A stretch of 64,000 nt of DNA, taken from NCBI GenBank assembly GCA_964441025.1, contig CAYTXG010000002.1:124001-188000 (forward strand). Reading direction: 5' to 3'. This DNA comes from JAAZIN01 sp964441025. Its GTDB lineage: Bacteria > Bacillota > Dethiobacteria > DTU022. Below, one piece after another: positions 62,917 through 64,000 of the stretch (position 1 is its first letter; each line of letters begins with the position of its first letter). The notes under the pieces were generated by a model. It had not been told where the DNA came from. It saw only the letters and a list, made by a program, of their open reading frames with translations, and did no database searches. Both the position numbers and the translations under genes were made by a program.

Positions 62917-64000
62917 CTATTTGACCAACTCATACAGGGTGGCGTCCCGGTAGCTGCCCCTGATCCGGGGAATAGAGCAAACCCTGCTCCCCAATCCCCG
63001 GTCCTTCAGAATCTCATACAGGGTATGCGAATACGACTCATTAACAAGCACAAATACTCTCTTGCTCAAAAGCGGATCTGCCCATAAAAATTCATCTGTC
63101 AGGCCCTTCTTCATCAGATAATAACTCAAAATCGAATCTGATGGAGGCGGGGCCATAACGCAATCGCCTTCTCGCAGCAGCGGAGCCAGCATTTCCACAA
63201 TCTCGGGCGCCTCCTCCAAAGAACCCGTTTCGTATGACTGGCTGATTGCCCCCGAGCTCAATGATTGAATCGATAGAAAAGTCGAAAGGGCTACTACTAT
63301 GATAGCATATATGGCATCCCCATGCCGTTGTTTTTTTGGCCGGGACCTGTACCGTGAAAGCAGATAGTCCAGCCCGGCCGAAACAGCCAGGGTATAGATA
63401 AAGGCATAGAAGATCCAAACCCGCAGCGAAGGCGCTACCTTCTGAATCAACAACAACGGAATGGGAATAACCATTGCCGGAATCAGCAGCAAGTTGATCT
63501 TTTTATAAAACAATATGCAGATTATAACTGACGCAACAAACAATATTTGCAGCACCGGGGGTATGTCCCGGTTGAGTTGCTGCCACAGGGATATAGCCGT
63601 ATTTGGCCATAACTTGATCAAAGAGCTCCAGCTTAAAGGTAAAACAACACGATTGGCCGTCATTGCATTCCAGCCGGAGACGATAAAAACGGGCATGTAA
63701 AATATAGCGGTAAGCAGACCCGTTACAAATAGAGCGGTAAACATCTCCTTCAATCTATGGAAGCGCTGAACCCTGTCATGCTGCATGATTATGGACAGAA
63801 AAAGCCAACAAACAGCTATTCCAAAAGGATAGGCCATTACAGGAACCGTATAGAAGCCCAGCGCTGCACATAAAGCCAGCAGCGCCCAGACAAATGTGCT
63901 GCTGTTCTTCTGCAGGTAGGAAGCCAGAAAAAGAACGCAAAGAAATAAAAAAACCATAAGGGTATATCCCCGTGCATTTACCGAAAATTCGATCAGCAGC
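62917..64000 (-). CDS. GT39-type membrane glycosyltransferase, 3' part
   Basis: The frame is open through the right edge; the upstream residues read LLIEFSVNARGYTLM, so the N-terminal part lies beyond 64000. The visible 360 residues contain about nine helices and the C-terminal extracytoplasmic domain (SLEEAPEIVEMLAPLLREGDC onward) also seen in the paralogues at 36993 and 45712. Sugar donor and acceptor unknown; the LCP neighbours suggest wall-polymer decoration. Confidence 0.8.
   Translation of the reverse strand, partial: LLIEFSVNARGYTLMVFLFLCVLFLASYLQKNSSTFVWALLALCAALGFYTVPVMAYPFGIAVCWLFLSIIMQHDRVQRFHRLKEMFTALFVTGLLTAIFYMPVFIVSGWNAMTANRVVLPLSWSSLIKLWPNTAISLWQQLNRDIPPVLQILFVASVIICILFYKKINLLLIPAMVIPIPLLLIQKVAPSLRVWIFYAFIYTLAVSAGLDYLLSRYRSRPKKQRHGDAIYAIIVVALSTFLSIQSLSSGAISQSYETGSLEEAPEIVEMLAPLLREGDCVMAPPPSDSILSYYLMKKGLTDEFLWADPLLSKRVFVLVNESYSHTLYEILKDRGLGSRVCSIPRIRGSYRDATLYELVK

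Overview
The window looks like chromosome from an anaerobic Clostridia-type Bacillota. The grounds are strong GGAGG ribosome-binding sites, a CIRCE element ahead of groESL, a PurF with Bacillus-type propeptide, a K+-type membrane pyrophosphatase, LCP wall-polymer ligases, and a gene content of B12-dependent mutase, three acyl-CoA dehydrogenases and amino-acid/peptide catabolism. This suggests a fermentative or syntrophic heterotroph; the species cannot be named from sequence alone. Most genes are on the minus strand.

Region 1 (1-4.8 kb): the 5' part of a homocitrate-synthase-like gene with a long leader, a lone tRNA-Trp with its own promoter and terminator, a NYN-domain protein, a rhomboid-like membrane protein and DNA ligase ligA. 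Region 2 (4.5-14.6 kb): a minus-strand run reading CoA-transferase A and B, thiolase, two acyl-CoA dehydrogenases, cobO, meaB, and the large and small subunits of a split methylmalonyl-CoA mutase. It can activate and oxidise an acyl acid and rearrange its (methyl)malonyl/succinyl product. Region 3 (14.6-28.4 kb): a purine cluster read permease-purE-purL-purF-hppA-purM-purN-purH-purD. It is headed by a ykkC-type riboswitch, has a proton/sodium-pumping pyrophosphatase inside it, and is interrupted on the opposite strand by a REP-associated tyrosine transposase (RAYT).

Region 4 (28.5-35 kb): DUF2148 protein, DUF5050-like lipoprotein, a third acyl-CoA dehydrogenase, groES-groEL, a small Cys-containing protein and a phosphoesterase. 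Region 5 (35-48 kb): cell-envelope and accessory genes: DUF4091 protein, GT39-type membrane glycosyltransferases (one intact, one interrupted by a single in-frame stop, one remnant), DUF368/PopT transporter, GH73-type glucosaminidase, a beta-solenoid-like wall protein, UDP-GlcNAc 2-epimerase, a ComK-like protein and an IS66 remnant. Region 6 (48-60.5 kb): a TetR-type regulator and a ten-gene operon for peptide use: M42 peptidase, amidohydrolase, DppABCDF-like importer, a 57-residue membrane protein and two tryptophanase/tyrosine phenol-lyase-like enzymes with altered active-site signatures. Region 7 (60.5-64 kb): two LCP proteins and the 3' part of another GT39-type gene.

The most notable structure is a family of about 35-bp palindromic REPs (GTAG + CGGTGCC-W-GGCACCG + G-rich tail). 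It occurs as tandem doublets 35-38 bp apart at four intergenic sites plus a single copy next to the RAYT gene, their likely mobiliser. Several of these REPs abut start codons and appear to supply the Shine-Dalgarno sequence.
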